The notes: generated from the letters alone by a model not told the origin. Shown: positions 11,346 to 22,521, counted from the first letter of the stretch. The stretch is DNA of 64,000 nt from Pegoplata infirma (GCA_963921195.1 OY992539.1:136449453-136513452); one strand, 5' to 3'. A program made the numbers and translations.

Positions 11346-12354
11346 TCAGTTTAATATACCGATATTTCAATGTGTAACACGCAAGATGATAAACTTATGA
11401 TACCCAATTTTTTTTGATGAAGGTTATAATAAAATTTCAGTGTAATTACTTGCACTTGCCTTATCCAACTGATTGTTTCTCCATTTATCTTTGAAAAACT
11501 ATTAACGATGACATGTGCGTACGATTATGTATCAATATATTTGGAACGGAAAACTATCTACAAATAAATCTTTTCATTTCGGTTGCAGTATTGTTTTCTT
11601 TAGCATTGCAATGCAGCCGAACTGACATCAGTTAATTTTCTCTCTGTCCGTCCAACCTTCTTTCTCCTTCGTATAGTGGCACTTTGATGCTTAAATAAAC
11701 AAAAAAAGGAAATTTTTTTAAAAATTAAATAAAAAATAAAAATTATTGCTGATGCGTTGCTAAATGTGGGAAAGAATTCAATATTTTGTTTTGTTTAAGG
11801 ATTATAAAAAATTCGTACTGTTTAAATTATGGGCTTCTGAATGTGTGGATTGTGATGTGTGTAGTGTGTGACTGCTGCTGTGGATTTTCAGTTTTTTTTT
11901 TTTTGGTTTTTTAATATTTTGTTTTCATTGTTACCGTTGACATTTTATGCTGACAACATGCAGCAACAGCAGCCACAGTCAGCCCTAAAGAGCAACTGTT
12001 GCAGTTGATGAAATTAATTTTTTTTTTTGGTAAATGCCATAAAATTGTGTTTTTTTAATATTTATCTTATCAAGATGATCTATATGAGGAACGTTTACAG
12101 TGAGTGAGTGTGTATCGGGCGTAGGAGAAGACCTTCTGCAATATTTTGATTTGAGATTTAAAATTTTATTTTGTTATTGTTTATTTTGTGATAATTATAA
12201 GTTTATTAAATGGATTCCATAATATACCATGTTAAAAGATAAAAAAAAAACACCACATCATTGGAATCAAAAACACTTGGTGCATTACAAAAGATATTTA
12301 AAAAAAAAAACCTAAAAATAGCATCTCACATTGCTGAGCTAGGATAACACTGTA
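11346..12354. other. Apparently unique AT-rich sequence
   Basis: No similarity to other parts of the window and no coding signature was seen. It contains a small CAG-rich patch (gcagcaacagcagccacag near 11960) and T-runs. It could be residual host DNA, but nothing shows a function. Confidence 0.45.
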
Positions 12355-12980
12355 GAACAAATTCAGGTTAGCAAAAGTTAGGTCGATTCTGAGATTGAAG
12401 GGTGAAAATAGAGGCTAAATTAGAAGACCCGTATCGCGGCGATTGTTTATGTTAGTTGGAATTTTGTTTTAATCGACCTATGAACTTTGCCGATTTTCAG
12501 CACATTGTTTATATGGTTTTTTGGCTATAACTTGTCGACTAATTGATATTTTTCAATCCGTAAAAGCCAAATTATTGCTAGAGACCAGTCCAACAATTAA
12601 AGTTTTTTTAAAAAATTGATTTAGAAAATTTTTGTGGTGCCTTTGATGCAAAATGTTGGAAAAATTATTTTTTTTTCATGCTTTTTGAAAATATTTAGCT
12701 TCATAAGCACCACAACGATTTTCTAAATCATTTTTTTAAAAAAAATTAATTGTTAGACAGGTTTCTAGCAATAATCTGGCTTTTAAATATTGAAAAAATA
12801 TCAATTAGTCGACGAGTTATAGCCAAAAAACCATATAAACAATATGCTGAAAATCGGCATTTGACTCAAAGTTCGAAGGTCGATTAAAAAAAATTCGAAC
12901 TAACATAAACAAACGCCGCGATACGGGTCTTCTAATTTAGCCTCAGAATCGACCTAACTTTTGCTAACCTGAATTTGTTC
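12355..12980. mobile_element. 626-bp foldback element
   Basis: The left end GAACAAATTCAGGTTAGCAA is exactly inverted at the right end (tgctaacctgaatttgttc). The arms are about 300 bp each and stay similar almost to the centre: gaagacccgtatcgcggcg is mirrored by 'cgccgcgatacgggtcttc', and 'tttatatggttttttggcta' is also mirrored. The spacer is short and T-rich. No coding region and no obvious target duplication. Such a palindrome would fold into one long hairpin. Confidence 0.8.
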
Positions 12981-12989
12981 CACAAAATG

Positions 12990-13850
12990 AGGAAAGAAAA
13001 ATTTCTTTAATATTATGCCAATTTGAACTAAAAAATGTTAAAGATTTTATTTTAATTTGAGGACCCGATTGGGTGAAGACCCCATATGGTTCGGAACCGA
13101 TAGGTTCAGACCCCGATGGGCCCCGAGCTAGTTGGGGTCCTCAAGAATCGTCATAGTCTCTGATCCAAAATTTTTGTCCGTTTCGCTCTACCTTGCTTAA
13201 TTTTTGATATACGTGAATATAGGGGACCATTGGGGTCTTAAGAATTTTAAAAACTCGATAACTTTAAAGCTACTGTGAGTATTTTTTCTTCTTCTCCGTG
13301 TTAAGATCTACAAAAAAGCTTTTGAACTTTTTGTTGTGTTGGCAATATTTACCGAAATATGAGCATTTAAAAATTTTCGGGAATGCCAACTTTTTTAAAT
13401 CCAAAGTAAGGACCCATTGGGGTACACACATGTGAAGAGGACTGGCAATACTATGGAGATCCAAAGAAATCGTTATTCTAAGTTTTTGAAAAAAAAAATA
13501 AAATTCCCCAAGTTATAAAAATTTTATTCAAATAGTGTAAAAAAACTTCCTCAAATCTTAGAAGATGAACTAATTGGTAGAAAAGTACGTCCTAAAACTA
13601 AAAAAGAGGAATATGTCTTAAAAATAAAGATTTTTTTTTCATATATTTAAGGAAAATTTCTTTGGCAGTAAGAATTTCTTCCACGTATTAGGGAATTCCA
13701 TTTAAGGAAAATAATGGACTATTTAAAATTACATGAACTAAATTTTTTTCCTAACAATTAAGAAAATTTCCCAAGTTTTAATTAAATTTAACTAAATTGA
13801 AGAAGAAAACTTTTCCAGAGTTTAAGTTACGTCTTTTTTTTAAGGTTATA
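12990..13850. mobile_element. Degraded MITE, same interior as 62124-63194
   Basis: The interior repeats 'gtccgtttcgctctaccttgc', 'ggaccattggggtctt' and 'aactcgataact', in the same order as 19150-19570 and 62330-62780. The right side (aaatttcccaagtttt ... ttaagttacgtctttttt) matches 63080-63190. The clean CACTCAAA and TTTGAGTG ends are gone, so this is an older copy. Confidence 0.6.
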
Positions 13851-14799
13851 TGAGAAGGTTCGTTGGGCAGAGCTCAACGACTTTTCAACTGGAAACTTTG
13901 TTTCCTTATCGGCAACGTCGACGCCGCACTGTGGTCAATATTTTGAGATAGCGGCCAAAACTCCTTTTGGTTTTTGTTCTCCGATTTTAAAGTTATTAGA
14001 CTCATATGAAAGTAGACAGTAGTAAACCTCGGGAGCCAAAAAATTAGAACTTTATTTCAATTATTTCACTGAAAACAGGGTGGTCCAAAATGGGATTTTT
14101 CAGAATTTAGTAAATTTATGATATTTTTAGTTAATTTTTAAAGTTTAAATGATCATAACTTTTTTGTTTTTCAAGATTTTTGGACGAAATAAATTTTGTG
14201 TTGTAACTTAACTTATTTCCTATTACTGGTAAAAAAATTGAAGCTCTACTGTTTTCAGAACAATTTAAATATTTTTTTTAAAAAAGGTCAAATTTCTCGG
14301 AAATTTTCTACTTCATAGAGCACAACTCCTGTGAGTCAAGCTGAGTCAAAATACAAATTTACTATTTTGTAGTCCTAACTCTCCCCTACATTCCTATATA
14401 TACATGTCCATGCATCGGGGCTGCACTTTTTGAGCTACAGCAATTTTTCTGACCCAAGGTAAGATATTCGGTACAAATGCACGTCATATTTTTTGAGAAG
14501 TTATTTTTATGTGAAAGTGGCTATTATGCATATATTTTGATGAAATTTTGAACAAGAGTTCTTATTGAACCAAAAAATAATTCTGTTGAAATTAGGAGAA
14601 GTTGGCCCATATTTGGACCTAGTCCACATAGAAGGGTGTATCAAAATTTTGACAAAAATGACAATAGAACTCTCAAATTATGTGGTATCTGGCAATTCAT
14701 TTGGAAAAGGTAAAAAATGATTTTATTACCATCTAATAATTACATAACTTAAATACCTGATAATTGCAAATAAATTTAAAACCAATGGAAATAACCTGT
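13851..14799. other. Non-coding sequence left of the 25-bp satellite
   Basis: No gene. At 13917-13965 is a GC-richer motif (gccgcactgtggtcaa ... gatagcggccaaaactc) that recurs in inverted orientation at 16592-16650 on the other side of the satellite. The rest is AT-rich and unremarkable. Confidence 0.45.
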
Positions 14800-16278
14800 G
14801 GATCCTTGGACCTATCAAAAAGACCTATCCTTGGACCTATCAAAAGGACCTATCCTTTTACATATCAAAAGGACCTATCCTTGAACCTATCAAAAGGATC
14901 TATCCTTGGTCCTATCAAAAGCACCTATCAGAAGGACCTATCCTTGGACCTATCAAAAGGACCTATCCTTTGATCTATCAAAAGGACCTATCCTTGGACC
15001 TATCAAAAGGACCTATCCTAGGACCTTGATCTATTAAAAGGACCTATCCTTTTACATATCAAATGGACCTATCCTTTCACCTATCAAAAGGACCTATCCT
15101 AGGACCTATCAAAAGGACATATCCTTGGACCTACCAAAAGGACCTATGCTTTTACATATCAAAAGGACCTTTCCTTGGACCTATAAAAATGACCTATCCT
15201 TGGACCTATCAAAAGGACCTATTCTTTTGCATATCAAAAGGACCTATCCTTGGACCTATCAAAAGGACCTATCCTTTGATCTATCAAAAGGACCTATCCT
15301 TTGATCTATTAAAAGGACCTATCCTTGGACCTACCAAAAGGACCTATCCTTGGACCTATCAAAAGGACATATCCTTGGACCTATCAAAAGGTCCTATCCT
15401 AAGACCTATCAAAAGGACCTATCCTTGGATCTATCAAAAGGACCTATGCTTGGACTTATCAAAAGGACCTATCCTATGACCTATCAAAAGGACCTATCAA
15501 AAGGACCTATCCTAGTACCAGTCAAAAGGACCTATCCTTGTACCTATCAAAAGGACCTATCCTTTGATCTATCAAAAGGACCTATCCTTTTACATATTAA
15601 AAGGACCTATCCTTTGATCTATCAAAAGGGCCTATCCTTTTACATTTTAAAAGGACCTATCCTTGGACCTATCCTTGGACCTATCCTTGGACCTATCAAA
15701 AGGACCTATCCTTGGACCTATCAAAAGGACCTATACTAGGACCCATAAAAAGGACCTATCCTTGGACCTATCAAAATGACCTATCCTAGGACCAGTCAAA
15801 AGGACCAATCCTTGAACCTATCAAAAGGACCTATCCTTGGACCTATCAAAAAGACTTATCCTTGGACCTATTAAAAGGACCTATCCTTTTACATATCAAA
15901 AGGACCTATCCTAGGACCTATCAAAAGGACCTATCCTTTTACATATCAAAAGGACCTATCCTTGAACCTATCAAATGGACCTATCCTTGGTCCTATCAAA
16001 AGAACCTATCAGAAGGACCTATCAAAAGGACCTATCCTAGGACCTATCAAAAGGACCTATCCTTGGACTTATGAAAAGGACCTATCCTTGGACCAATCAA
16101 AAGGACCTATCCTAGGACCTATCAAAATTACCTATCCTTGGACCTATCAAAAGGACCTATCCTAGGACCTATCAAAAGGACCTATCAAAAGGACCTATCC
16201 TAGTACCTATCAAAAGGACATATCCCTGGACCTATCAAAAGCACCTATCCTAGAACCTATCAAAAGGACAAAGGACCT
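14800..16278 (+). repeat. 25-bp satellite array, about 59 units
   Basis: The unit is GGACCTATCAAAA (13 bp) followed by GGACCTATCCTT (12 bp), so each 25-mer is a dimer of two related monomers. Most units alternate. Runs of one monomer also occur: three CTT-type near 15658-15695 and consecutive AAAA-type near 15480-15505. Because 25 is not a multiple of 3 and the unit has no stops, the array stays open in several frames and spells a 25-residue peptide repeat. These open stretches are a by-product, not genes. Confidence 0.95.
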
Positions 16279-16989
16279 GTGAATATTGAGACTAAATAAA
16301 TGTCAGTGGCCAAATGTTGGCATTTTCTGACCAAAATTAAGTTTAGGAATAATAAATAAGTATTGGTTGTAAAATACGATTGAAGAAAATAAGAAATTAT
16401 AAAAAAAAATACCTATTTAAAATGTCAAAATATTCAACTTTTACATGGAAACTCAACAAAAAATTAAAATGCATTTTTAACTCCACATTACTTACGTTCC
16501 TATCAGCCGATTTTTACGTTTGAACACGCAAATTGAAGCTTAAAGTCCCTCCTATTGAACAAAACAAATTGCGTAAAAAAATACCAATCCGGTCAAAAGT
16601 TATAGAGTTTTGACCGCTATCTCGCGAAATTGACCACTGTGCGCCGCCCGCGGCTAAAATGGTTGAAAATGTTATTGTGCTTAGAATGAAGTCATTTATT
16701 CCATCGAAGCTCATTTTGGCTAAACCAAGAGACAAATGTTGTTTTAACCAGACTTGCAGAAACGCAGTGAAATCCAGGGAGGAATCATTCAGAAATTGAC
16801 GTGATAATAAAAACGCTAATATAAATTTGCTACGGAAACAGGGGAAATCTGAGAGTACTCATATCTAATAAGAAATTTGGAGTCCTAATATTAAGGTATT
16901 ACGGCCCACAACAGGTCAAGGTAAACTGTAAAATAGATGTAAAATGGGATTATGAGACTTTTTTTTGTAATTTGACAAGGTTTTTTTTT
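16279..16989. other. Non-coding sequence right of the 25-bp satellite
   Basis: No gene recognised. It carries the inverted counterpart (16592-16650) of the motif at 13917-13965. Otherwise it is AT-rich single-copy-looking DNA. Confidence 0.45.
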
Positions 16990-17118
16990 GGTGTAGTCGT
17001 GAAAAGCTTCTTTACGAACAACGACTTCGTGCTAAAGTTCTTTCGGCTCCTCGGGGCAGTAAGAGCTTTTGGTCGTTTGTTAAAAGAGTCAAGGAAAATA
17101 CTACACCATTTACAGATG
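16990..17118 (+). pseudogene. Non-LTR family B copy B2, linker
   Basis: The plus strand encodes REKLLYEQRLRAKVL, then SFWSFVKRVKENTTPFTD, which corresponds to the linker before the RT core (compare copy B1, 8268-8470). It stops at the start of a short satellite array, beyond which the RT core resumes at about 17465. There is no start codon and no 5' portion. Confidence 0.65.
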
Positions 17119-17119
17119 T

Positions 17120-17464
17120 AATTCGAAAAAGATCAATTGTAATTCGAAGATTCTATTTGTAATTCGAAGATTCCATTTGTAATTCGAAGATTCTATTTGT
17201 AATTCGAAGATTCCATTTGTAATTCGAAGATTCCATTTGTAATTCGAATACTCCAATTGAAATTCGAAGATTCCATTTGTAATTCGAAGATTCCAATTGC
17301 AATTCGAAAAAGATCAATTGTAATTCGAAAAAGATCAATTGTAATTCGAAAAAGATCAATTGTAATTCGAAAAAGATCAATTGTAATTCGAAAAAGATCA
17401 ATTGTTATTCATAAAAGATCAATTGTAATTCGAAGATTCCAATTGTAATTCGAAAAATATCAAT
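17120..17464. repeat. 20/21-bp satellite array inside retrotransposon B2
   Basis: Two monomer types are mixed: AATTCGAAGATTCCATTTGT (20 bp) and AATTCGAAAAAGATCAATTG plus T (21 bp). The first dominates the left half, the second the right half. About 16-17 units. The array replaces the roughly 100 codons expected between the linker (ends 17118) and the RT core (starts about 17470). It is open on both strands because the monomers lack in-frame stops; no protein is implied. Confidence 0.9.
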
Positions 17465-17790
17465 GGAAATACAGTTGATATTGAGCAGCCAATCCCTAAA
17501 AAGGGTGCGGCTAATAACCCTGATAAATACTGCCCAATCGCAACACGCTTAGCTCTCTCGAAAGTAACGGAGAGCATGCAAAATTGGCATCTTGTTAGGT
17601 ATCTTGAGGCTAACTTATTTTTAAGCGATCGACAGTATGGTTTTCGAAGAACTCGTTCTACTGGGGATCTGCTGGCGTTCCTTTCGGAACATTGACGGCG
17701 TTCGATCCAACATTTTGGTGAGAGTAAGGTGGTTGCTATGGATATTTCCAAAAAATTTAATTGTGTGTGACACGGTGCGCTCATATATAA
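17465..17790 (+). pseudogene. Non-LTR reverse transcriptase fragment, family B copy B2
   Basis: The plus strand reads PIPKKGAANNPDKYCPIA, then LALSKVTESMQ, DRQYGFRRTRSTGDLLAFLS, a stop, and HFGESKVVAMDIS. This is the same family as 6330-7417 but in the opposite orientation. It has a TGA within the fingers region and ends before the catalytic YADD box. The following 100 bases are unrelated, then an inverted family A copy begins at 17888. Confidence 0.75.
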
Positions 17791-17887
17791 CAAATAAATG
17801 AATAAAAATAAAAAAATTGTATGGGGACCACCTTAAGAGTTAAAGATAGATGATTGGTATGTTCTGAGAAAAGTTTGGGATGGAAAA

Positions 17888-18986
17888 CACACTTAGACTC
17901 TGAGGTCCATTGTGATACCACGGGACCGTAATAGGTTTCCTTACTAGTCCCTGTCCCTCAAACCAGTTTGAGCTTCTTATGAAACTCCTTAGATGTTGAA
18001 TTTTGACATCCGACAAATCAAAAAGATCGATCAGCTCCCTATATCCCAGTGAAGCAAGTCTCTGACCAGAATGTGCCGGGCAATGGCAAATAAAGTGTTC
18101 GATAGTTTCCAACTTCTCTTCATCCATGCAACTTCGGCAAAAGTCATTCGACGGCACATTGAACCGCTCTACGTGCTTCCCTATAAGACAGTGTCCGGTA
18201 ATTATAGAAACCACCGTCGAAATCTCTCCTCTTGGAACCGATATCAGCTCACTTGTGGGCCCCTGATTAAGAGAAGGCCAAATCAGTCATGTTGTCTCAC
18301 ACGTCCATCCATTTGCCCATCTTTGATTAGTCTCCGTCGCAGAACAAAGCCGTAGGTTTTGCTTGCATACCAACACATTCCAATTATGTTGGAACCTGTA
18401 AGGTAGTTCCTAGTCTTGCAAGCTCATCGGCTTTGCAATTTCCTGGAATGTCTCTGTGCCCTGGGACCCATATGAGTCGTATGTTAAACAGCTTGGCCAT
18501 CTCATTTAAAGACGTGCGGCAGTTAAGGGCAGATCTTGTTTTCAGAAACATTGAATCCAGGGACTTGACCTCGGCTTGACTGTCAGTATAGATGTTGACT
18601 GCGGTTGTAGACAAGACATTGCAGCTAAACCAGTCAGCCACTTCCTTTATTGCCAGCATCTCTGAATGGTAAACACTGCAATGATCTGGCAATCTTCGAG
18701 CCACGCTCAATCCAAGCTCTTCCGAATAGACTCCAAAGCCCACTTGTTTGTGCAGCCTCGATCCATCTGCGTAAAAATTTATGGTGGCTACACTAACCGG
18801 AATGTCCCCTATCCAAGACTCCCTGGATGGTATCATAGTGGTAAAGTTGCGCTCAAAGAGGCCCAAAGAGGGAGCACAGTCCACATTTTGTGGTATTGTT
18901 GTCTTCTTCAAGATCGCGCTATGGCCACAATCGCTGCTCCTCCATTGCAGCGTGCTATTAAGTCGAATTGCCGACGCAGCCGCATA
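17888..18986 (-). pseudogene. Non-LTR family A copy A2: RNase H and C-terminus
   Basis: The minus strand holds an uninterrupted RNase H domain: about 200 codons from 18986 down to 18384. RNase H removes RNA from the RNA:DNA hybrid made during retrotransposition. The acidic tetrad is intact: D75 (FYADGS), E110 (HSEMLAI), D136 (IYTDSQ), D188 (KADEL), plus His178 in VPGHRDIPGN. Downstream, FCRSCMDEEKLETIEHFICH at about 18075-18140 is the C-terminal Cys/His motif. The open frame begins at the MITE insertion site (18987) with no true start. Upstream parts lie at 20603-20718 and 21005-21256, so it is a broken copy despite the clean RNase H. Confidence 0.85.
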
Positions 18987-20602
18987 CACTCAAAAAAAAA
19001 AACTGTAATGTTAGCATAAAAAGCTTGTAAGCCTACAAGACAATTTGCTGATTTTGAACCCACAATTTTTTTTGTAAAGTTAGCAAAAATGTTTTGCCAA
19101 AAATTAGTTAACTGAATTTTTTTTTTTTTTCAACTTAGTTCAGACACATTTGAGGACCCCATTGGGTTCGGACCCGATTGGTCCAGACCCCGATGGGCCT
19201 AGACCTAGTTAGGTTCCTTAAAAATCGTCATAGTTTTTGATCCAAAATTTGTGTCCGTTTCGCTCTACCTTGCTTAGTTTTTAAGATACGTGATTTTAGG
19301 GGACCACCGGGGTTTTGAGAATTACAAAACTCGATAACTTCAAAAATATTTGTTCTACGTGTTGAGAGCTACAAAAATGCTTTTGGACTTTTTGTTGTGT
19401 CGGCAATATTTACCGAGATATGAGCATTTTAAAATTTTCGGAATTGCTAACTTTTTTGGATCCAAAGTTCGGACCCATTAGGGTCCACACATGTGAAGAG
19501 GGCCGGCGATACTATGGAGAGCCCGAGAACCAAAAATGGCCTCCATTTTGCTCTATCTGGCTTAGTTTCCGAGATAGCGCCATTTTAAGTTTTTTGAAAA
19601 TTAAAAAAAATTTACCATTTATTTTTGCCAATATTAGCAAAGAATCTTGTAAAAATGTTGTCAACTCAATTTCAAATCTTACACTCAAAAAAATAAACTG
19701 GTAAAACGCCTGGTAAAATGCCTTGTAATCCCGTTCTACCAATATTTAACAATTTTCCTTGTTTTTTAACAAAAAATCTTGTACTTTGCTCAAACGAGAA
19801 CTACAGTTTTATTGGTAATTTTACAAGTTTATTTTCGTAATTGTATTCTACCATTTTGAAAGGTTATTTTACAAAAAAAAACTGTAATTTTACAACGAAG
19901 TTTTTATTACGAGGATTCTAGTTGAATTACAAAAAAAAACTTTATATTACAAAAATTATGTTATACGACGATTTATGTTGTTTTACAAAAAAAACTTTTT
20001 TTTTTTATTGAAAAATATTAAAAAAAAAAAAGTTGACAAAATTTTGAAAAATTTATTACGAGGATTTATTTAAGGAGGAGTAGTTAATTTACAAAAAAAA
20101 AACAGTTATTTTACAAAAAATGATTTTATTACGAGGATTTATGTTGTTAACAAAAATTTTTTTTTGTAAATTTACCATTTTGGTTTGTAAATTTACCATT
20201 TTTTTAAACATATTTACCATTTTATCTTGTAAGTTTACCATTTTTTTTTTTTCCGGTTTTAAAACAATATTTTTACCAATAAAATTGGTTATTTTACCAA
20301 TTTTTGGTGCATTCAAAATTACGAGGAAATCCTCGTAATTTTACAAGAATTTTACCTACGTCATATTTTACGAGAATAGCCTCGTAAAATCACGAGATTT
20401 ATTGGTAACTTTACAAGTTTTTTTTTTTTGAGTGTAGCAAAAGAAATTAGTTCAAAGTTTGTTTAAAATTGCTAATGTGCTAAATGAAGTTTACAAGAAT
20501 TTTTTGCTAACATGCCAATCTCAACTAAAAATTTGCTAAAAGTTAGCTAACTAGCATTAGCAAAAAAAAAATAGTAAATCTACTAACGTATTTTTTTGAG
20601 TG
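18987..20602. mobile_element. CACTCAAA-type MITE inserted in copy A2, with nested MITE
   Basis: The left end CACTCAAAAAAAAAAACTGT and right end TATTTTTTTGAGTG are inverted and flanked by TA. Removing it joins 'cgcata' to 'ctgcctaccc', as in copy A3 at 57420. The interior has 'gctaacttagc'-type words near both ends and the ggaccccattgggttc segment (19150-19570) shared with 13000-13450 and 62330-62780. A second complete MITE (19682-20434) lies inside it. Confidence 0.85.
19682..20434. mobile_element. Nested CACTCAAA-type MITE (copy of 38075-38842)
   Basis: A 753-bp element with CACTCAAAAAAATAAACTGG and TTTTTTTTTTGAGTG ends and TA on each side. It is nearly identical along its length to 38075-38842, including 'gcctggtaaaatgccttgta' and 'tacgaggaaatcctcgtaat'. 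The interior is full of 'ttttacaa' and 'tttacca' words. High similarity between the two copies suggests relatively recent spread. Non-coding. Confidence 0.88.
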
Positions 20603-20718
20603 TACTGCCTACCCAATAAGTCAAATGGTATCCGGTGAAGGAGGATTTCTAAAGCAGTCTTAGGTGTAGTACGAAGAGCACCAGTGATGCACATCGACGC
20701 CATTCTCTGTACCTTCGT
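20603..20718 (-). pseudogene. Family A copy A2, segment between two MITEs
   Basis: Matches 57422-57540 of copy A3 (region before RNase H; minus-strand ALRTTPTAAL-like). It is bounded on the left by the 18987-20602 MITE and on the right by the 20719-21004 MITE. Confidence 0.7.
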
Positions 20719-21004
20719 CACAGACTAATACAGACTCGACATAAGTGACAGGTGTCAAAAAAGTATTCTTATTATTTTCAAATTATTCTACGAATTAGGT
20801 TAGAAAGAGAAAACTAATATAACGCGCCATAAGAAAATGGATGCCAGATCGGTTTTTATGGTTTCACTCACTCCTAAGTCGTAGAAAGTGTTGCCATGTT
20901 TGCGTAAAACGGACTAAAAACCGCTGTGTTTTCTCCTAAAAACGCTTAGTTTTTCCCCATTTTTTCTTATAAAACTCTACTGTCGAGTCTGTATATAGTC
21001 TGTG
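20719..21004. mobile_element. 286-bp MITE with CACAGACTA ends and CCTTCGT duplication
   Basis: The left end CACAGACTAATACAGACTCG is inverted at the right end (cgagtctgtatatagtctgtg). CCTTCGT occurs immediately on both sides (20712-20718 and 21005-21011). Copy A3 has this word once at the equivalent place. A 7-8 bp duplication suggests a hAT-like or related mechanism. Non-coding. Confidence 0.8.
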
Positions 21005-21256
21005 CCTTCGTGATAAAGACACAGTTCGCATTTGTTTCTAAAGCAGGCCACCAGACAATGATTCCATACAGCAAAATTGGACGCACCACTGCTGTATAGA
21101 TCCAATGAACGACTTGAGGGCTAAAACCTCATCGTTTTCCAATGACCCTTTTACAGAATTATAAAGCAATCGTTGCTTTTCTCACCCGTTCCTCAATATT
21201 ACGCCTGAAATTCAACTTCCTATCTAGAAATACTCCAAGATACTTGGCTCCATCAG
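21005..21256 (-). pseudogene. Family A copy A2, upstream remnant
   Basis: Matches copy A3 at 57534-57760 (minus strand: KYLGVFLDRKL and WWPALETKAN regions between RT and RNase H). It diverges after 'cttggctccatcag' at about 21256, so copy A2 is truncated there and lacks any RT core. Confidence 0.7.
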
Positions 21257-22211
21257 TTTTATAAAAATTTAATCTTTGTATAAGAGCACCCTTAGGGAGG
21301 TGACCCAGTGTTTTGGTGTGTTAGCAAAAACTGTTAGGGGGCAAAAATTAATGATGGGTCGGTTTAACATTTTATCCATCTAGGGGCAGCTGCAGGGCAG
21401 TTGTGGGGCTTCTTAAGGTACATGGTGGTCTTCGTGACTTTTTTAGAGTAGCAAAACATGTTCAGATAGTGTTGGTATGTTCCCAAGAGTTTTTCAGCTT
21501 TACCCTGGCTACAATTTTGCCAAATATTGTTAGAGAAAAATCAACAGTACCTGGTTGTTATACTGAAAAAGGATTATTTATCAAAGGTTCAGTTTTCAGT
21601 TAAAGGGAGTTTGAGAAATGGATTAGTGTTTCCCTGTCCTTCAACCTCTCAAGATTAAATCTTTCTCTTCAGTTTCTCTAAATTGTTTGCTCATTATTTG
21701 TATCTCTCCTACAAGGTGATTCTCTGAATCTGTACTAATCCGAGGAATTATATTGATTTCTATTTATCCAGTGAAATTTTATCATATTTATACAACATTT
21801 CCTAGTCCATGAAATTTTTTAAATTTTCATAGTTTTTATCAAATTTTCATAGTTTATATCTCACGTTATATCCGACAAAATATGCCAGAATTTATCTGAC
21901 GATTTCGCTACAAGATCGTGACAAAATCAAAGGCAATCCTTGTAAGTCGAATCAATTTCATATTTTTTAAAGTCTACTTGAGCAAAACTTGATTGTGTTG
22001 CTCTAAATATTGGTTTTAAACTCTTTAAACTTTTTTTTAACTCCAACTTACAATTAGTCAATGTTATCAGGTTCTAAAAATTTCTAGTACCTATACGAAC
22101 TTTTTGAAAACAATTTACAGAATTTTAACGGCATTATGCATTTTGGCAAAGCGGTAGACAATTTTCCATTATTTATCTAAATTTTATTTTAAAATAAATA
22201 TCTCTTAAAAC
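21257..22211. other. Non-coding sequence between copy A2 and the hAT element
   Basis: No gene or clear repeat ends seen. Somewhat less AT-rich around 21360-21560, with a 66-codon open stretch at 21403-21603 that resembles nothing known to me. The target duplication of the next element ends it. Confidence 0.4.
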
Positions 22212-22521
22212 CAGTGTTGGCTACCGTTACCCTTTCAATACCGTTACCGATTAAAAACCCTTTAATATTGACTACCGTTACCGTTACCAATACCGAAATA
22301 AAAAATTTTAAATACCGTTACCGATAAAAAACCGTTACCTTTATTCGGATTTTTACCGGTATTATATCGGTTTTGTTTCGGTTGCATTAATATTACTTAC
22401 TTTAAGTTTTTTATGGATTAAAAACATATTGAAATATTTTTGATATACTTGGTGCGGTTAACACAATATTCAGTTAAATCAAAGTAAACGAAACTTTCGG
22501 TTAGTCCCATACAAATTTGAC

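Noticed and set aside
14764..16165. Several open reading frames with a 25-residue peptide repeat (KGPILGPIKRTYPWTYQKDL type)
   Set aside because: They are the forced translation of a 25-bp satellite whose unit has no stop in these frames. The same array is open in several frames at once and has no start context, signal or homologous family.
17153..17448. Repetitive open frames on both strands (IFFELQL / IVIRKRS repeats)
   Set aside because: Both are read-through of the 20/21-bp satellite; they mirror each other on opposite strands.
14800..17464. CRISPR-like array
   Set aside because: Units are contiguous with no unique spacers, and the surroundings are eukaryotic transposons. These are satellites.
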